NCBI GenBank assembly: GCA_019155185.1 | Contig: CM032803.1 | Coordinates: 186,001 to 250,000, forward strand | Reading direction: 5' to 3' | From: Beaufortia kweichowensis | Taxonomy: Eukaryota > Chordata > Actinopteri > Cypriniformes > Gastromyzontidae | Length of the DNA: 64,000 bases | In this document: positions 47,169 through 58,709 of the stretch, piece after piece | How positions within the stretch are numbered: position 1 is the first letter of the stretch | How the letters are laid out: every line of letters starts with the position of its first letter | Notes under the pieces: model-generated | What the model was told of the DNA's origin: nothing | Databases searched by the model: none | Seen by the model: only the letters and a program-made list of their open reading frames with translations | Translations under genes and position numbers: made by a program

Positions 47169-47683
47169 GGCTGGCTGTGTTAAAAGTGTTTGAGCAGCAT
47201 ATGCGTGTGTCACCTTAACAACAGCACCCCCTATACACACGGGCCGGTACTGCAGCTCATTTGAGTTCAGAGGCTTCTTCAATGGTTTATTTTTTTGACA
47301 GATTTTTGTTACTTTTTAAGGAAGGTTTATATCATTACATTTGTGTAAAATAGGCTATATGTCATTAGATTTCAAGCTTTTAAGGACAATTGTTTATAAT
47401 ATACACTCATACAATGTGTGTGTCAAAAACGTTTGTATACGACACAGAACTGTCATAAAATCGCAATTTTGTTTAAGAAACAAAGAAAGAAAAAGTTTTG
47501 TTTACAACACTATAAGGTTTCCGTTCACGCAATGCGCATGCGCACTGTGCAGGTTTGACTCATTGGCGGGTTTCTTATGTCATCATCTTCTCGCGCTAAA
47601 CCATCACCGATCGGCCTTTAGGTGTTTGATTTTACTCCAGTTTTGTTTATAATTTGCACTAAGACTGTTATATTCAGATCGTC
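47169..47683. promoter_or_regulatory. short divergent promoter interval between asb5 and neil3
   Basis: 515 bp separate the two start codons. The part near neil3 (47520-47620) is richer in CpG than its surroundings. It holds a perfect NRF1 palindrome (47533-47544), ATTGG (inverted CCAAT, 47562-47566) overlapping TTGGCGGG, an E2F-like site (47563-47570), and TCTCGCGC nearby. No TATA box is apparent at a suitable place. This resembles a housekeeping or cell-cycle promoter, in keeping with S/G2 expression of NEIL3 in mammals. Whether asb5, a tissue-restricted gene, shares it is unknown. Confidence 0.6.
47533..47544. promoter_or_regulatory. NRF1 site
   Basis: TGCGCATGCGCA is an exact palindromic NRF1 consensus, 140 bp upstream of the neil3 start codon. 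Confidence 0.65.
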
Positions 47684-50600
47684 ATGGTCGAGGGTCCGGG
47701 CTGCACTTTAAACGGAGAGAAGATTCGCGCAAAAGTTCAAAAAGGACAGAAAGTTGTAAACATACGCGGAAATGACAGAAATACATCAGTGAGTACATGA
47801 GAGTTCAAGCAGTTCTGTTCTGTAAATGCACTATAATGTTGACGGGTTTGATCTCTGTCTAGTTCGCTGTTAGCATGACTGGCTGTGAGTTGACAGCAGT
47901 GGAGACTCTGGGGAAAGAGATGTTCATGTGTTTTGGCTGCAGGACTCTCAGGTTCGTCTCTGCAATCGACTTTCTCAAATGATGTTCACATGATGACAGA
48001 TCGAAACACACATTTACAAATGGATTTTGCTTTTAAAAGAACAGTTTAGGAAAGTCTTTGATGAATAGATAATAAATGAAATGTAAATCATTTACTGTAC
48101 AAGCATGTGTATTTGAGATGCATTTCAGCTGGATAATTCAGGGTTTCTATAAAATTAATAAAATACAGAAAGTCATAGAAATGTCAAAAGTCAATAGATT
48201 TATTTATAGTTATCGTTATGTTTTTCTCTAAAATAAATAAAATATTTATTTTGTATTGCTCTTATAATTTGGTGGTGAATTGTATTATCTTACACTGTAA
48301 ACTGACTATTAATTGCATGAATTTAATACCCTACATGCATATTGTGACATATTGCTGCAAAATAATTTGTTACAATCTTTAATGAAAGTAATGAATTGCT
48401 CACATACTATTAAAACCCTCATAACTGCATTAAAAGTGTGTTTTCTTTAGATTGCACTTTGGCATGAATGGATCCTTAAGGATAAATCCTCCAGAGAAGA
48501 AGGATTTGAAAGAAAAAACACCAACGCTGGTTGTTCACCTTACAAATGATGTTGTCTGTTTTTATGACACAACTGTGGAAATCAGGTAAAATTGGACTGA
48601 AAAACAGGCTGGATTACAAAAACGTGATATATATATATAACTTGCATTTCATTCTCAAGTATTTTTGGATGAGGATTAGGCCAATCCTGGATTAGATTAC
48701 ATTTTTATTGAAAATCTGTCACAGTCGAGCACTTTATCCTAATGTACATCTGGGAGAAAGGTCAGTTTATTAAGTGCAGATCTTAAGTAGGCGACTTCAC
48801 TGGATTAAATTCCTGACCGTCATAACTCGGCGTGATCCAGACAGCTCAAACTCTTTTTTTTTTAGCTTTACACTAAGCCTTCAAAGATTCGGACCCCTCC
48901 GGGAATAGTAATTCTGTTTGCTTTTCCTAGACTCACAGAGGACTGTAAGCAGAAAGTTAGAGCCATGGAGGGTCTGGATGTCTGTTCACCCAAATTTAGT
49001 TTCTCTCGGGCGATGGAGGCTGTAAAGAGAGAGAGTGAGAGAATGCTCTGTGATGTGCTGTTGGATCAAACTGTCCTTCCAGGTGTTGGAAACATAATTA
49101 AAAACGAAGCCCTGTTCGACAGCGGTCTTAACCCTGCTGTCAAGGTACCGTGTGCTGTGTTAAGTCAGAGACTAGCACCAATGAAAAATAGTTATTATTT
49201 GGATGCTTGGAATGAATGGTTTTTAAATGATACTTGGTTTTAGGATTTCAATGTGTTTTCAGGTTAAATCTGCTATATTTATGCTTTCATAGGTTAAACA
49301 ACTGACAAATGAACAGGTTCATCATCTTGTGAAGATGACCCGAGATTTCACACTTCTGTTTTATAAGGTACTTTCAGTGCTTAAAGTGGGAATATATAAA
49401 GTTTAATAAAGTAATATTTTTTGTGCATTTATTATAATAATCATTTATATTTGATTATTTATTATATTCCTCAACCCTCTGTTACATTTGTGTATCTTTT
49501 CCTGGAAACATCCAGTGCAGAAAAAATGGATCCCCACTTTACAAGCATTACAAAGTGTACAAGCGTCCACAGTGCGGTCAATGCAGCGGCACCGTCACTG
49601 TCTGTCGACTGGGAGACGATGGCAGGATGACATACTTCTGTCAGCGCTGTCAGACGGATGATCCGAGTGAAGTCAACATCACGTGAGCTAGACTTTATCT
49701 CGCGTACACGCTTTTGCCTGCACGCAAACTTAAAGATTGAGATCTAAACGCCGTTCTTTCCACCTTGACAGTAAACTCCCGATTCGTAGCGGTGTGATTG
49801 GATGGGCACATCAGGGTGAAATGAGCAGCAGTGATCACGTGGCGAAGAGAGAGGAAGAAGAGTGGGCGTGTTCCCTTTGTACTCTAATCAACCTCCCGAG
49901 CTGCAAATCCTGTGAAGCTTGTATGAGCCCCAGACCGGAAGGTAAGTTTGAGATACAGACTTCCAAATGTAGGTCACTGTAACCAAGCAGATGCTATTCA
50001 AACCCAAATCTACCGTTTGATTCAACATTTTCCTAGTATCTAAAGAGCCCTCACAGCAGGAACATTCACCCTTGAGTCGAGACCTGATCCGCTTTCCCTG
50101 CAACGCTTTCAGCAAACCCCTGCAGGAAATCAAGATGAATCGCAGGGCTGCATTTGGGACCACCACTCTAGTCCTAACAAACCTTAGTGTAAACCGTGAC
50201 TCTCCTTTAAGTCCTGCCATTAACCAGACAAACACTCCAGAGACAGCGAGGGGTCCGAGCCCGCAGCAGAAGAGTCACAGTAATAGGAATAGTGGGATGC
50301 AGTTCAAAGGCATTGAGCGCTATAAAAGAGAATCTCCGGCAGATTACAGTCAGCCTAACAAGAGAATGAGAAGCACAAATGGAGGAAGCATGCAGCCCAC
50401 CTACTCTGGGAGGTGAGCCAGTTAAAGTCAGGCTTTGATGAGATGGTTTTGTGAAGTGCTTGTTTTTTCTGCATCTATAAAGTGTAAAGTGTTTGAGCTA
50501 TAATGGATGAAAATGTATAGCAAAAATGCAAGTTTTTTTTATTTTATTAAAAAAGCCTTCTGGTCTTGTCGTGATTACACAGGGGCACACAGAGTAATGA

Positions 50601-51059
50601 TGCCTCCCTATCCACAACACCCTGCTGCACAAGTCATCACCGGCCGTGTGCCCTTAGGGTGGTCACTAAGGACGGAGAGAACAAAGGCAGACGCTTCTAC
50701 ACCTGCTCCCTTCCAAGGGAGTCTCATTGTAACTTCTTTGAGGTAAGAAGCAAAAAAACGCTTTTGCAATTACCAGGCATGCCAATTCATCTGCAATAAT
50801 AAAAATATTTATACATTTTTGAGTAAAGAGTAAAAATGGAAATATAATTGCCGTTTTGTGCTGATTTTTGCAACAGTGGGCAGACCTGCATTTTCCCATG
50901 TGTCATCATGGCAAACGGACTCTTATGAAGACCGTTCTAAAACTGGGACCAAATAACGGGCGCAACTTCTACACATGTCCGGTTAAAATGGGGAAGCAGT
51001 GTAACTTTTTCCAGTGGGTTGAGAACGGCCCTGGCATCTCCAATCTGCCTGGCTGCTGA
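47684..51059 (+). CDS. neil3: neil3, endonuclease VIII-like 3 DNA glycosylase
   Basis: Nei/Fpg-family base-excision glycosylase, known in vertebrates for unhooking interstrand crosslinks at forks. Exons: 47684-47788, 47863-47951, 48451-48585, 48931-49144, 49293-49367, 49516-49682, 49772-49941, 50037-50412, 50583-50742, 50877-51059; 1674 nt, 557 residues (human 605), all in phase. The N-terminus is MVEGPGCTLNGEKIR with Val2, the NEIL3-specific replacement of the usual Pro nucleophile. Next come GKEMFMCFG (its Lys near residue 53 equals human Lys81), HFGMNGSLRIN, the helix-two-turn-helix LPGVGNIIKNEALFDSGLNP, and a zinc finger (CGQC to CQRC). Then follow a RanBP2-type finger (WACSLCTLINLPSCKSCEAC), the FGTTTLVLTN motif and two GRF zinc fingers (FYTCSLPRESHCNFFEW, FYTCPVKMGKQCNFFQW). 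About 28 residues present near the human N-terminus are missing after exon 1. Confidence 0.96.
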
Positions 51060-51139
51060 ATACACATTACTGTTAACTAAATGTATTAAAAGTATAAAAA
51101 ACATAAGTGTGTACTTGTACAATAATACATTTTTAATCA

Positions 51140-51145
51140 AATAAA
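51140..51145 (+). terminator. neil3: neil3 poly(A) signal
   Basis: AATAAA, 81 bp after the neil3 stop codon. It is followed by a T-rich stretch (51150-51166), as expected at a 3' end. Confidence 0.65.
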
Positions 51146-51191
51146 TTTGTTCTTTTTTTTTTTTAGAATTTCAACAATCTTTTTTTTACAT

Positions 51192-51197
51192 TTTAAT
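51192..51197 (-). terminator. aga: possible aga poly(A) signal
   Basis: ATTAAA on the minus strand, about 90 bp after the aga stop codon. No minus-strand AATAAA is seen between the two stop codons. With the neil3 signal at 51140, the two 3' ends would nearly touch or overlap. Confidence 0.4.
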
Positions 51198-51288
51198 AAA
51201 AACAGTGCATATAGAATGCGTGTCATTATAAGATACATAACAATCAATAAGAATCAGACAAAAGTAAGAACAAAAGGTTTTTCTGTCA

Positions 51289-54200
51289 TTAAAAGCAGTC
51301 CACTTTCTCCAGCCGAGGTTGATTTGTCAGCGAGTTAACAACCATAAAGGAGAACTGACTGAATCCTGGAACCTTGTTACAAGCAGCACCTTTAGATAAA
51401 ATACATGAACATCTAATGGAGATTCAGAGGAGATATACAAAATGATAAAGGAAATAGATGTTCACTCACCGTATCCACCAGTAGTATTGGCACAAATAAC
51501 AGCTCCAAAAAAATCAGGGTAGTACTTTTTGATTCTAGAAATGACCGTCTTGCAGGCGATAGGGGGTTCAGTTCCAGATCTCATTAATTCAACAGCTAAA
51601 AAACTTTAACAAAAATATATGGGGATTAGAAAACATTAGTATCAGTTTTACAGGGATTGGAGGTCTGAAATAATAGATTTGGTCTATTAGGATAATTAGT
51701 TTGGTCTCAATACACTCAATGTACACATGTTTCTTATCAAAGTAGATCATATCCTTTTTTTCTTCTGTTGATGTGAGTAAAGAATGAATCATCTCAAAAT
51801 AAGGGTGATTACCTAGGAAGAAAGCGCATCATGATGTCTCCATCGCCAGTGGCAGCAGCTCCACCTGCAGTACTGTCTGCATAAGCTCCAGCTCCAGCCA
51901 CAGGTGAATCACCTACACGACTACACACATTAACATGTATGTGCTTTACTGTCTGTACTGTACAACACCAAAGCATAGTGAAATCTCAAAGAAAGTTTTT
52001 TTCTTTTGTTTCAAACACACTGGCATTATTTATTCAAACAACCACAGAAAAGATCAATAGGAGTCCAGAGACTTGTACTATATTTTTCATAGCTACTTTA
52101 TTTTTTATACTTACCCGGGTATCTTATGATTTGCTCCATTAGTTGATGTTGCAGCAGCCACCTGTCCATTCTCACCAATCACAACCATTCCTAATCAAAG
52201 CAATCGTAACAGCGTATCGCTTCATCAATCTTATTAAACAAATCTATCCATCAATCTTTAGTGCAACACTTATCGCAACAATAAAACTAATGAGCTATAG
52301 CTCCTATACATTTTCCAACAAGGTTAATAGTTTGCACAGACATATTTTATTAAAAGAGCCTCTTTGCTGTTCTATAAACAAGAATGTCTTATCTTAACAG
52401 TAATGTTACCAATTGTATCATGAGCACTGGGGTCAATTTTTCCTTTCTGATGTTGTTGCCTCCATATCTTGGTCTTGGGTGTGTATGGCCCGCAGTATTT
52501 AGTAGGGTCTGGAAAAACATTCTAAAAATATAAAATTTATTATAAATGTAATATTAATAACGCTTAGGTTTGGGACAAGAACAGAAAACAGTTGTATAAC
52601 TTACATAAATCATTCAAATGTATTTCTGATTCACCTTGTTTATATCAAGGCTTGCCAAGTTGTGGAAATATTCTAATGTTTAAAGATTTAATTAACTTGG
52701 CCCACATCCCACACACAGTTTTATCCGCTTGCATACAAGAAATACATGTATTCAGCGTATTGTTTGTCATATTTCCAGCAGGGCTTTGACAACGCAGAAT
52801 GTTGGAATCAACTACTGTATTCTTCATAAAGCACACAATGCATTATTCATTGTTGTTTTCTTTCACTCTGCATTTTGTCCTGACAGTTATTACATCGATA
52901 TCCTTCCTGAATATCACTGACGTAAACATAATTCTCTATTCAAGGCTTCTGTAAACATTTGTAAAGCACAAGATGTGCTGCTTCTCACCATCACACTGTC
53001 TGAATGTTTTAGTTTTCTACTTGCAAACTTTCAAAGGTATTTTGGTACATTTGAAGTTTAACAAAACGACCATAGACCAGTTTCTAAACCTATGTTTGAA
53101 GTTGCAAAAGGTGCTCAGGAACATGAAAGGTAAACCCTGGGGTGATGATTACACACCAGTTCATGTTTTATAGGAAACAAACTTACCTTTCTATAGTTTG
53201 GTTGACAATTGTTCTGCAACCATTGGGAGAAAATGGTTATTGATTTGTTGGTGGACAAGTCTTCAGATTTGAAGCCCATGTTTTCGGCAAAGATTGAAGC
53301 TGAACAAAGACCAGAAAAAACCTTTTTTAGTTCTACTGAACTTCATGGCACAACTAAATCACACACAGAGCTTGTTTTAAATAAACATTAGATACATGAA
53401 AAAGCAGCGGGAGGCTGAGTAAGCTTTATTATTGTAATGTGGATATTACGCATGCAGTGAAGAGGCCTTGTATAGAGAAAGAGTTGCTTTAAAACTCCAT
53501 AATTCCTTTTGATTAAGAGAATAGATGGAATTAACAGAGTTGCTCTGCTTAACAGATGTAAAGTAGAAGCAAAATGCAAAGTGCTCTAGACTTTAAATGG
53601 ATATGTGTCTATAAAATATTTGACAGAAATGAATGGAAAAAAATGCACTCCGTAGTGACTTTATCAAGACCTTTTCTGTTTTCTCCAGGCATGGATTCAA
53701 CATGGATTGTTTAGACATTCTGCTCTATGCTGACATATCATCCTATCTCTGAAGTGAATCTACTGTTCCAGCATATCTCAAAGGTACTCTATTTGATTGA
53801 AATCTGGCTACTGTACAACATTTAGTCATTGTGAAACCAACTTGAGATGATGTGCTTTCTGACATGGTGCGTTTCTCTGCAGAAGTAGCCATTAGAGGAT
53901 CCCATAATGGGATGCACATGGTCAGCAGGAATTATACCAGCAGCACTTAAACAAAGCTCAGTTAGTCTTAAGGGTCTAAATGTGCATCAGGACTATTACA
54001 CAACTGCCTGAAGTGTTGACAGTACAGGATGAATCTGTTAGGTTAGGGTTCTTGAGATTTGTCATACTGTCTACCTTTGGTAAGCCTGTGCCCACCGTAG
54101 CCTATTATTTCTCTGTTGTTTTCCTGTCACTTTGAAGCAGTATTTTTAAAAACGCTCTCCTTTTACTCCCACAGAAATGGCAGGTATTATGTTTTTTGCA

Positions 54201-55426
54201 CAGTTCTTTCTGAAGTCTTGATCTTTTTCTATGTGAAAATCTCAGTTTAGCAGTTTCTAAGACACGGTATTTTTTCCCCATTGTGATGTTTGCTTTGACA
54301 GTTGAACCTCTTGATCATGTGGATGAAAATGAATGTGTTAATTGTACCTGATTCTCCCACTATGAAAGTGTGCTCTGTGTGTTCCATCACAGCTCGTGCC
54401 ACAGCCACAGCATCTTTAACCCTGTGCAGGTTACCCACTGCACCCACTTCCATTGTGTCTCTGAACAGGGAACATTTAGATAATGCTTATTCAGTTTAAC
54501 CTGTTAACTGTTACCGTTCTTCAGGTGGAACATTAACCATAAACAATAGAACCATAAACTAAAAAAAGTTGATGTTAATTAAATACTTAAAATAAAAATA
54601 TATAAATGTTTAAAAAAAAACATTTTTAGTTCAGATTTTCATGTTTATGCTCAATGTGTGCAGTTATCAGGTTAATAACATTTGCAGATATAAATTTTTT
54701 AAACAGATTTTTTAAATAAAATAAAAATGTAATCAAATTTGTGTTCATTTTTAATGACATTAATGATATATCTCCTGAGAAAAACCAAATATAAATATCA
54801 AATGGTACAAATAACGCCATTAGATGTTTACCCTTAAAACCATTACAAAATGCATTTACTTAGTGTGTTTTGGGGCTTATTTCAGTAGGATATAATTTTC
54901 ATCCGCAGAGTACCATCCCACTAATAGAACCCAATACATTACCAGTAGTGCTCCCACAGAGACCATTAAGCAGGTGTTTCCATTCAAACCAATAGAATTT
55001 AATTCTAACCATGAATGATTTCTATAGTTCACCAGTGCTCACATACTATTTAATACAGCTGTTTTAAGGTTGAAGACCGTGTTTCTACCCGTTCATAATC
55101 ATCGCGTCCAGTGTGCTCTCCCCGCGCTCGTCCGGGTGTCCGCCGAAGCCCACGCTCCCGTCACACTGCGCGCGCTCACACTGCGCGCAGCCGCTCTCCA
55201 CCGCGTCCAGACCCGAGCCGCCTCTCTGTAATGCGCTCCAGGCTAAAGAGAGAGAGAACGACTCGAGATTAAAGTCCGAACCGAACAAAACAAGAGCTCA
55301 CGGGTCGATGAGTGTTCCTTCATTACCTGCGCGAGCTGCATCTTCAAAGGGCCAAGTATTGATCACCAAAGGCAGAGCAGCTTGATTTAGAGGTAGCAAA
55401 CAAATGACCATAAATAGTTTAATCAT
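51289..55426 (-). CDS. aga: aga, aspartylglucosaminidase (lysosomal N4-(beta-N-acetylglucosaminyl)-L-asparaginase)
   Basis: Lysosomal Ntn-hydrolase that cleaves the Asn-GlcNAc bond in glycoprotein breakdown; loss causes aspartylglucosaminuria in humans. Exons on the minus strand: 55426-55327, 55242-55089, 54460-54348, 53299-53187, 52521-52410, 52190-52115, 51920-51813, 51603-51470, 51389-51289; 1011 nt, 336 residues (human 346), all in phase, nine exons. Signal peptide MIKLFMVICLLPLNQA, then LPLVINTWPF, LDAVESGCAQCERAQCDGSVGFGG, and DTMEVGAVGNLHRVKDAVAVARAVMEHT. The autocleavage site is HD|TIGMVVI, with the catalytic Thr at about residue 196 (human 206). After it come GDSPVAGAGAYADSTAGGAAATGDGD, CANTTGGYGAACNK and FSQFSFMV. 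The second human glycosylation sequon is kept (NTT); the first, in NTWPFKNATEA, is lost (DAA here). Exon 8 uses an AAAG acceptor with a weak pyrimidine tract. It converges on neil3, as in human. Confidence 0.96.
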
Positions 55427-55520
55427 TATTAAATACTCGACTACATTTACTTCAGTAAGGAAATCCTCCGTGCATCTATAAACCTTATCATGTCATGTGC
55501 CTCTTCACTTCCGTGTTTGC

Positions 55521-55528
55521 TCACGTGA
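55521..55528. promoter_or_regulatory. aga: CLEAR-type E-box upstream of aga
   Basis: TCACGTGA is the core of the CLEAR element bound by TFEB/TFE3/MITF, about 95 bp upstream of the aga start codon. An ETS-like CGGAAGT (minus strand, 55513-55507) lies beside it. Both fit the promoter of a lysosomal housekeeping gene. The flanking bases (C before, T after) depart from the full ten-base palindrome. Confidence 0.6.
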
Positions 55529-58107
55529 TTCTGGTTTGTTTATGAGTGTATTTAAAGGACGCGCACAGTCAAAATACGCCATTTCAGATGTGCAGTTTTT
55601 ACTGCGAACTCAAAAACACATTCTTGAGAAAACATTGTGAAGTAAAACCAAGAAGCTGAATAACACAAATAGTTTAGCATTAATACTTCTCTGTTTTATT
55701 ACAGTATATTGTATGGATCCATACACACAATGTATAGTAATAAAACCATATATGTATAATACATAGGTTTAAACAGTGAACAACAGGTTAATCTACGCAT
55801 GATATTTACTTAGCTGGCTTAATCTGTTTAGTATATATGATCATAAATCCTTCAGTTATTTTCTTTTCCCTTTTATATGCTAAAGCAAAAAGTGCAGCAG
55901 CACATGCAGGTTGTGACAAAACGTTGTTCTAACCAGAACAAGACAGCAAAGATATTGAATTTGCTGTTACATTATTCATTAAAAGGAATATACAGTTTTC
56001 TACCATATTTTATTCATGGATTTGCCCTCACACAATAATACCCGATAAAAGAGTCTGTGTGCAGCAGTGTTGGGGCTTATAGAGAAGAGGAGCTGAAAGA
56101 GTTATTAAAAACACTGAAGTCATAGACAGATCCAACACTACTAACTTCAAGTGACTTCACCAAAATCTCGAGGAATTTACATATTACATAACCAAACATC
56201 AAGTTCTTCATGATAATATTGCAGTATTTATTCTAAACTGCTAAGACTTCATCACAAAAACAGGTTTGTTTACTTGTCTGGAGAAAGCATTTTTCATCAT
56301 CGTATATGAACATTCAATTAAAACAAATTTCTCAAACTTTTTCGAAAGGAAAATGTTGCTTGACACACTAGGGACACTTTCTGAAAGATAAACCATATGC
56401 AGAATGTATTCCACCTTTTCTATGACAACAAAATGCATTCAGCAATAAAATTGATTGATTGCATCTCAATACCATAAACAAAAGCCCATTCATTGCTCTG
56501 TACAATGCATCAATCTAATGATTGACCTAATCTGTTTTTTACCGTTATGATAGATTCTTCAGATGTGCTGCTAACTGTCCCTGTGATTTCAGTTTTTTAT
56601 CAAATACCTGCTTCACTATTCAAACAAAGTTAAACAGATGGCTGAATTTGTTTGTTAATAATGCCAGACTTTGCTGGAAAAATAAACAAGTAAACTTCAT
56701 TTTTTAATGGTGTCACAGATGGATATCAATCAAAGAAAACTGACCGTATAAAACTCCAGCTGAAGAGTTTAATTTTCATTGCAGTCACCTGATGCATGGG
56801 GTAACTTCACAACAGTGCAGTATGATAGATCTGCCTTTAAAGAACCATAAAACTGCTCTCACAGGGGAGAAGTCTTTATTTTGCTAATTACAAAACTTTT
56901 GCAACAATTTAAAAAAAATCTTTAATGTGGGAGTTTGAAGGTCACCAAATGTCATCTAAGAGGCCGAAACAGACTGTAACCTACTTTAACAAAGAGTGAT
57001 TCATTTCTGTTAAATTGCAAATGTACCTACACTGTTTATATTTGTTTAGCTTATTGTGTCTTATATGATGAGCAAAAAGCCAAAGGTATTCCTTATTAGC
57101 TTATACGTTAAGCAGCATTTACTTCTAAGGTGATTTTACATTAAATGTGTCAACAGCTGACAAATTATTTTATGGAGAAATATAAAAACTAAAATTTAGC
57201 ATGAGACTAAACATGATTTAAAAAGGACTAAAACGTGTGTCAAGCCGTTTTGACATAATTACTGTCTTTATGCAACATTTACCATGACTGTCAGCTCTAA
57301 ATAAGCCTTTATATAGTAAATGACCTTATGTTACTCTGTGAGTATAAGTTTACATTATCATCTTTGGTCTGGCAAAAAACAGGATTCTACCCTAACCGAG
57401 CCTATTGTTTATTTTTTTCAGACCAGCGGCAAAAGTGATGTAGGAAATATGAAAACTGCAGTTTTCCTGCAGTCATCCAGTCAAGACCTTCTGGAACAAT
57501 GTGTGTCCCATCACGAAAAACCTAAATATCAATGATGCAGCAATGATGACTCTGATGATGAGGAAAAGATAGCCACATAATTAACTACTACAGTCATACA
57601 CTGTGATTTCTGTTTTCATGTGGAGCTCAACCTGGAGCAGCTCCATATTTTTGCCGCCTATCTTGGTTTCATTCCCGCCCTACTCCTGTAAGCATCATTA
57701 ATGTGGAATGATGGCCTCTGGCAAAACTCAAGCATCCAGAATTATGGCTCAGAGTTTGCCAGCTTGCATCCATCTCTGCTGCATAAGCAATGAAAAGAAA
57801 GAGGGATGATGCAGTCTAGCACTGAAGGTGGAGATGAGTTGATTGAATGTGAACGTCTACACAAAACTACAACTTCTCTGAGAACATTGCTGAGGAAACG
57901 CATCTCAAAAAATCTCAAGATGACAACAATGAACAATGTAAACAGAGAATACAACATTTACATCCTGTTGATCTTTATTGATCCTTATCATTTATTATTA
58001 TTACATTTCATTTGATTACTTTTCTATTGGGTTTTCTTGCCTTAGTTTAGAACTGGTTTTAAATGTCTTAGTCATAGAAATAAGTCGTCAGTGTTTTCCT
58101 TATTTTT

Positions 58108-58300
58108 TACATTTACATTTACATTTATTCATTTAGCTGACGCTTTTATCCAAAGCGACTTACAAGTGACCAGTGGCACACTGGGAGCGATTAGGGGTGA
58201 GGTGTCTTGCTCAAGGGCACCTCAGTTGTTTCCTGCTGGTAGTGGGAATCGTACCAGCAACTCTCTGGTTGCAAGTCCAACTCTTTTGATGTCTTTGTAG
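58108..58300 (+). repeat. dispersed teleost repeat, SINE/MITE-like
   Basis: Contains ATTTACATTTACATTTATTC, then GCTGACGCTTTTATCCAAAG and CGACTTACAA, CTTGCTCAAGGGCACCTCAG, and GGGAATCGTACCAGCAACTC. This conserved block is found in huge numbers in teleost genomes. I do not see a clear tRNA-like head, so the class is left open. Confidence 0.75.
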
Positions 58301-58681
58301 TTGTAAAATCAACAGAACGGCTAAATCAAAGAACCTTTCCATAAATCATGATTGGTTACCTGCTTTCTTTCAGGTGGAAATGGAAACAATGTTATGATTA
58401 CCAGCTTCAATTCCAGCTTAAGGAAGAAGACTGCCAGTACAATCCATAAGACAGGTCTGGAACGAGTGGACAAAACAGAAACAGGTAAAAGTTTATAAAT
58501 ATATGACTTTTTTGCTAAACAAACTTAATAAAGACATCTGTGATGAAAGAATAATTATGATCACTGTGGTTTAGATTTCTTACTGTATGTTTAAAAACTA
58601 AATTAAAGTTTGTTTTCTAAAGAATAAACCATGTGTGTTTACTTGCCTGGGAATGTTCTTCAGAAAGATGTGTTCTTGAAA

Positions 58682-58709
58682 GTATATATATATATATATA
58701 TATATATAT
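58682..58709. repeat. (TA)n microsatellite
   Basis: About fourteen TA units in intergenic DNA. Confidence 0.93.

Noticed and set aside
47341..47652. Plus-strand open frame of 103 codons just upstream of neil3
   Set aside because: It ends before the neil3 start in the promoter region, has no family match, and neil3 has a conserved N-terminus of its own.
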